Origin: Epiperipatus broadwayi | Taxonomy: Eukaryota > Onychophora > Udeonychophora > Euonychophora > Peripatidae | DNA length: 64,000 nucleotides | Assembly: GCA_028023455.1 (NCBI GenBank) | Contig: JAQFVV010012574.1 | Coordinates: forward strand, 122,001 to 186,000 | Direction: 5' to 3' | Shown here: positions 61,171 through 64,000 of the stretch, one piece after another | Layout: each line of letters opens with the position of its first letter | Numbering within the stretch: the stretch's first letter is position 1 | Position numbers and translations under genes: made by a program | The notes under the pieces: model-generated | Told to the model about the DNA's origin: nothing | Database searches by the model: none | What the model saw: only the letters and a program-made list of their open reading frames with translations

Positions 61171-61284
61171 GTCAAGCGTTGTTAGCCGAAAGGTCAGCGC
61201 AGCTGCCTTGCAAGCAAGCAGTTGGTTGCAGACGGTTGTTGCGGGTTCGCCTCCTGGCCGATGCTATGACATATGAAAAAAAAA
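61171..61284 (+). mobile_element. tRNA-derived SINE (family C), youngest-looking copy
   Basis: It starts GTCAAGCGTTGTTAGCCGAA, has a B-box-like GCGGGTTCGCCTCC at 61,239-61,252 and ends GATGCTATGACATATG plus an A-run. TACTTTTAGTA at 61,160-61,170 and 61,285-61,295 is a perfect 11-bp target-site duplication. It aligns end to end with the minus-strand copy at 40.6 kb. Confidence 0.88.
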
Positions 61285-61299
61285 TACTTTTAGTATGTG

Positions 61300-64000
61300 A
61301 TAGTTGTCAGGACGTAAACATAAATATCAGCTAAGAACCTTCATTCTAATATATAAATGTGCATAGAAAAAAAGTCTATACCTAAATAAATAAGCAAATT
61401 TGGAAGTTGGATTTTAATATGTGGTTTGAATATCATTCTCTTATCAAAAATAAATTTAAAAAGAATTCTGCTTATTACAAAAATAAATTTAGTTAAAAAA
61501 ATGCTTAGGACTAAGTAAATGCACGAATGTTTTAAATTTGTTCGTTTATATAATTTAAAATAATATATATACATAGAAGAATAAAATCAAACTAATAAAA
61601 TACTGTCCAATTTCTTGAATTCTCTTCTAGAGAATGAATAATTAAACTCAATTGCAAAAATTATGCCATTCCTATTTAAATTGTTTTTTGAACATTTTAT
61701 ATTGTCTGTAATTAAAAAGGCAAAATTGTTAAAACTTCTTTTTTAATTTTTACTCACTATTTTTTTAAAAAAAATCTGTTTTCATATATTTTAAATTATT
61801 AATACATATCTACTAACATTGTAAGTATATTTCCAATTTTTTTTTTGAAAGTTTATCTCTTATTTTAACTTTATCATTTTGTAAAATTGCTCACCAAGAT
61901 ACTAAGATCACCCTTTTTTTTTATGCATGGTCATTTTCTATCTGTGTTTATTTTTCAGAAAATCTCTGGTAAGAAAAGTCTGATTTGAATAGTGCTATCT
62001 GCATAATCTTACAAATATACTTAATATAATTTTTTGTGAAATGTGGTAGTTCCCCAGTATTCATTGCATCTGTTTCCAAACTGTTCTGTTTGTGAAACAG
62101 TTGATAATGGCAAACCTTGTATAATATACATGTTTAACAAATACAACTTACAATATAATTTAATTTAAAAAAAAAAAAAACACATTAAGCATCAACAAAA
62201 AATATTAACAAAAATATTAAAATAATATAATCATAAAGAATTTATTGAGTGCACATTGAGGACACAAGATGAGAAAATATCTTACCCAAAGATGACTCAA
62301 AATTATTTTTGCAGGTCAGCATAAATATACAATTTATGAATTTAAATTTAAGAATTTTTAACTTTTTTACATTTAAATTAATATTTATCAAACTAGAAGT
62401 TATTAAAACCATGGGTGATGAATTCACAAATATAAGGAACTACTATTATAGTCAAAATTAGTCACTGATTATGAATTATGATAATATTTTTGATGAATTT
62501 GCTATTAAATAATGATAATTTTTCAGCTTCACATTAGCAAAAAGTATGTTTACATACAAGTGGGAATTAGAACACCCAAGATACCACAGCTTTGTGTAAT
62601 TTTTTCTCCCTGATAGTTATACTCATTATGTGAAACCTCTACAAAGTTTCACATTCCCCCTTTTAACAATATTTATAAGAAGAATCTGATTTCCTCCCTA
62701 TTTTTATTATTATACTTCTACTTTACTCTGCTTCCCTCTCCTAGTTTGTTTTGTTTCATGATATTTTATTAATAATATCTATGCTGGAGAGCAACAATAT
62801 ATGGTAATATTGGTAACAATATAACAACATTTTAATCTTTAAGAAAAAAGCAATCATAAAACACTCCTGTTTAGTATATTAAAATTTGATTTAGTAGGCA
62901 CATAACATTCAGATGATCTGGACTAAAAGTTTATATTCATTTGAATGTCATATAATACATGTTTTTTATATCTTGTTAAATTTCCCCTGAAAACGGTTCC
63001 AACAAATATTGCAATTATACTAATCAAGCTAGTGGTTTATTTTATTTTGGTTGGAATTTTTCCACTTCTTTAATACTGTTTCAATTGGAATTTGTAGCAT
63101 CACATCTTAAATTTTAACTTAATTCTAACGATGATAATCTCTAAATAGAATAAAAAAATATGTATTCACTAAATAGCATACATATGTAATCTTTTTTAAA
63201 AAAATTAATTAGCATAGATAAAATTATCTTTTATAAAATACTATTTTAAGCTCAGGTTGAAAAATATATATAATTTTCATAGCTACAATTGAAAATCTAA
63301 CAGTTATCAAAACAAGGTCTACTAATAGAATTAATAACGTTTTTCTTTGATTTCTGATTATAGGTTGTAAGTACATTTTCTTGCCATTCAAAGCACTTTT
63401 TTCTTATTAATGAATACAAGCAGTGAAGATCTTTTGAATAAACTATTACTTTAATTAAACCAATTTCAATCACCAAATTTAAAACTATTTTTAATTAATA
63501 TGAAAGCATGCAGCTCGTCAATAAAACAATAATATTGACTCTTCATTTAGGACACTTGTCTTTACCCAATACTACGATAATTTTAATTCTCTGTAATTAG
63601 AGAAACACAAAGAAGAAAATAACATACAACTGATTTTAGTAATTGAGACAAATATTTTTAAAGACTTATCGTGAGTGAAAAAAATAAAACCAAAGAAAAT
63701 ATTAAATAACATTTCATAATAATTACATGTGTGACTATAAAATATGTACTATTTGATTTGTAAAAACAATAAGCACCCAGATACGTACATATTTACAATA
63801 TAAGGTGCATATAAAACATATACTGTATAAACCCTCACAAGAATAGTGTATAAAAGTATCGTGAACACTAATCATATCCACAAAGCAGAATAGCAGTCTA
63901 TAAGAGCAAGATATGAGCATAAAGTTATAAAAGTTTATGAATTTTACAATAAACTATATTTTAAAAAACCCATACATATGTTGTTGTTTTTTTTGTGTGT
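61300..64000. other. A+T-rich non-coding stretch to the window end
   Basis: No feature recognised. Short open frames on either strand are composition artefacts. Confidence 0.55.

Noticed and set aside
61171-61255. Possible genuine tRNA gene with a good B box
   Set aside because: A perfect target-site duplication and an A-run show that it is an inserted SINE; no clean cloverleaf forms.

Overview
This window is animal nuclear DNA, very A+T-rich (about three quarters A+T by eye), with almost no host coding sequence and a dense layer of old and younger transposable elements. The only host-gene piece I can defend is one exon on the minus strand at 55,645-55,903. It encodes part of the ligand-binding domain of an Ftz-F1/NR5A nuclear receptor, so much of the window is probably intron or flank of that gene. 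The residue pattern of the exon, the many tRNA-headed SINEs and the long TAA/AT microsatellites suggest a lophotrochozoan, most likely a mollusc and perhaps a cephalopod. That assignment is inference.

Layout: 0.9 kb, a decayed hammerhead ribozyme (minus). 2.4-4.5 kb, a minus-strand Ty3/Gypsy-type LTR element with gag, protease and integrase tail but no reverse transcriptase. 5.33-11.63 kb, a complete two-ORF LINE of L1/Tx1 type, flanked by a perfect 17-bp target-site duplication and broken only by two single-base frameshifts. 13.5, 46.4-47.1 and 48.8 kb, fragments of a second, RTE-like LINE. 17.4 and 19.1 kb, tRNA-derived SINEs. 18.35 kb, a second hammerhead. 22.23-22.87 kb, a short Helitron. 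23.65-26.06 kb, a CAG/CAA/TAA microsatellite followed by a 5'-inverted (twin-primed) LINE copy. 27.7-28.3 kb, a hAT MITE with a perfect 8-bp duplication. 31.6, 39.2, 53.8 and 57.0 kb, a family of long inverted-repeat elements. 32.7 and 37.2 kb, two more hammerheads. 33.2-36.4 kb, a decayed hAT transposon with a ZBED-type transposase. 39.8 and 50.75 kb, perfect or near-perfect hairpins. 40.6 and 61.2 kb, SINE copies with clean target-site duplications. 43.6 kb, the best hammerhead of all, with a canonical GUC cleavage triplet.

The most interesting signal is the set of five type I hammerhead ribozyme motifs. Four belong to one sequence family and keep stem I pairing through compensatory changes; the fifth is a different, more canonical version. 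All have a tiny, often palindromic stem III, as in the dimer-acting hammerheads of Penelope-like elements and retrozymes. Several lie near a shared dispersed module. They point to small ribozyme-bearing retroelements that no ORF would reveal.
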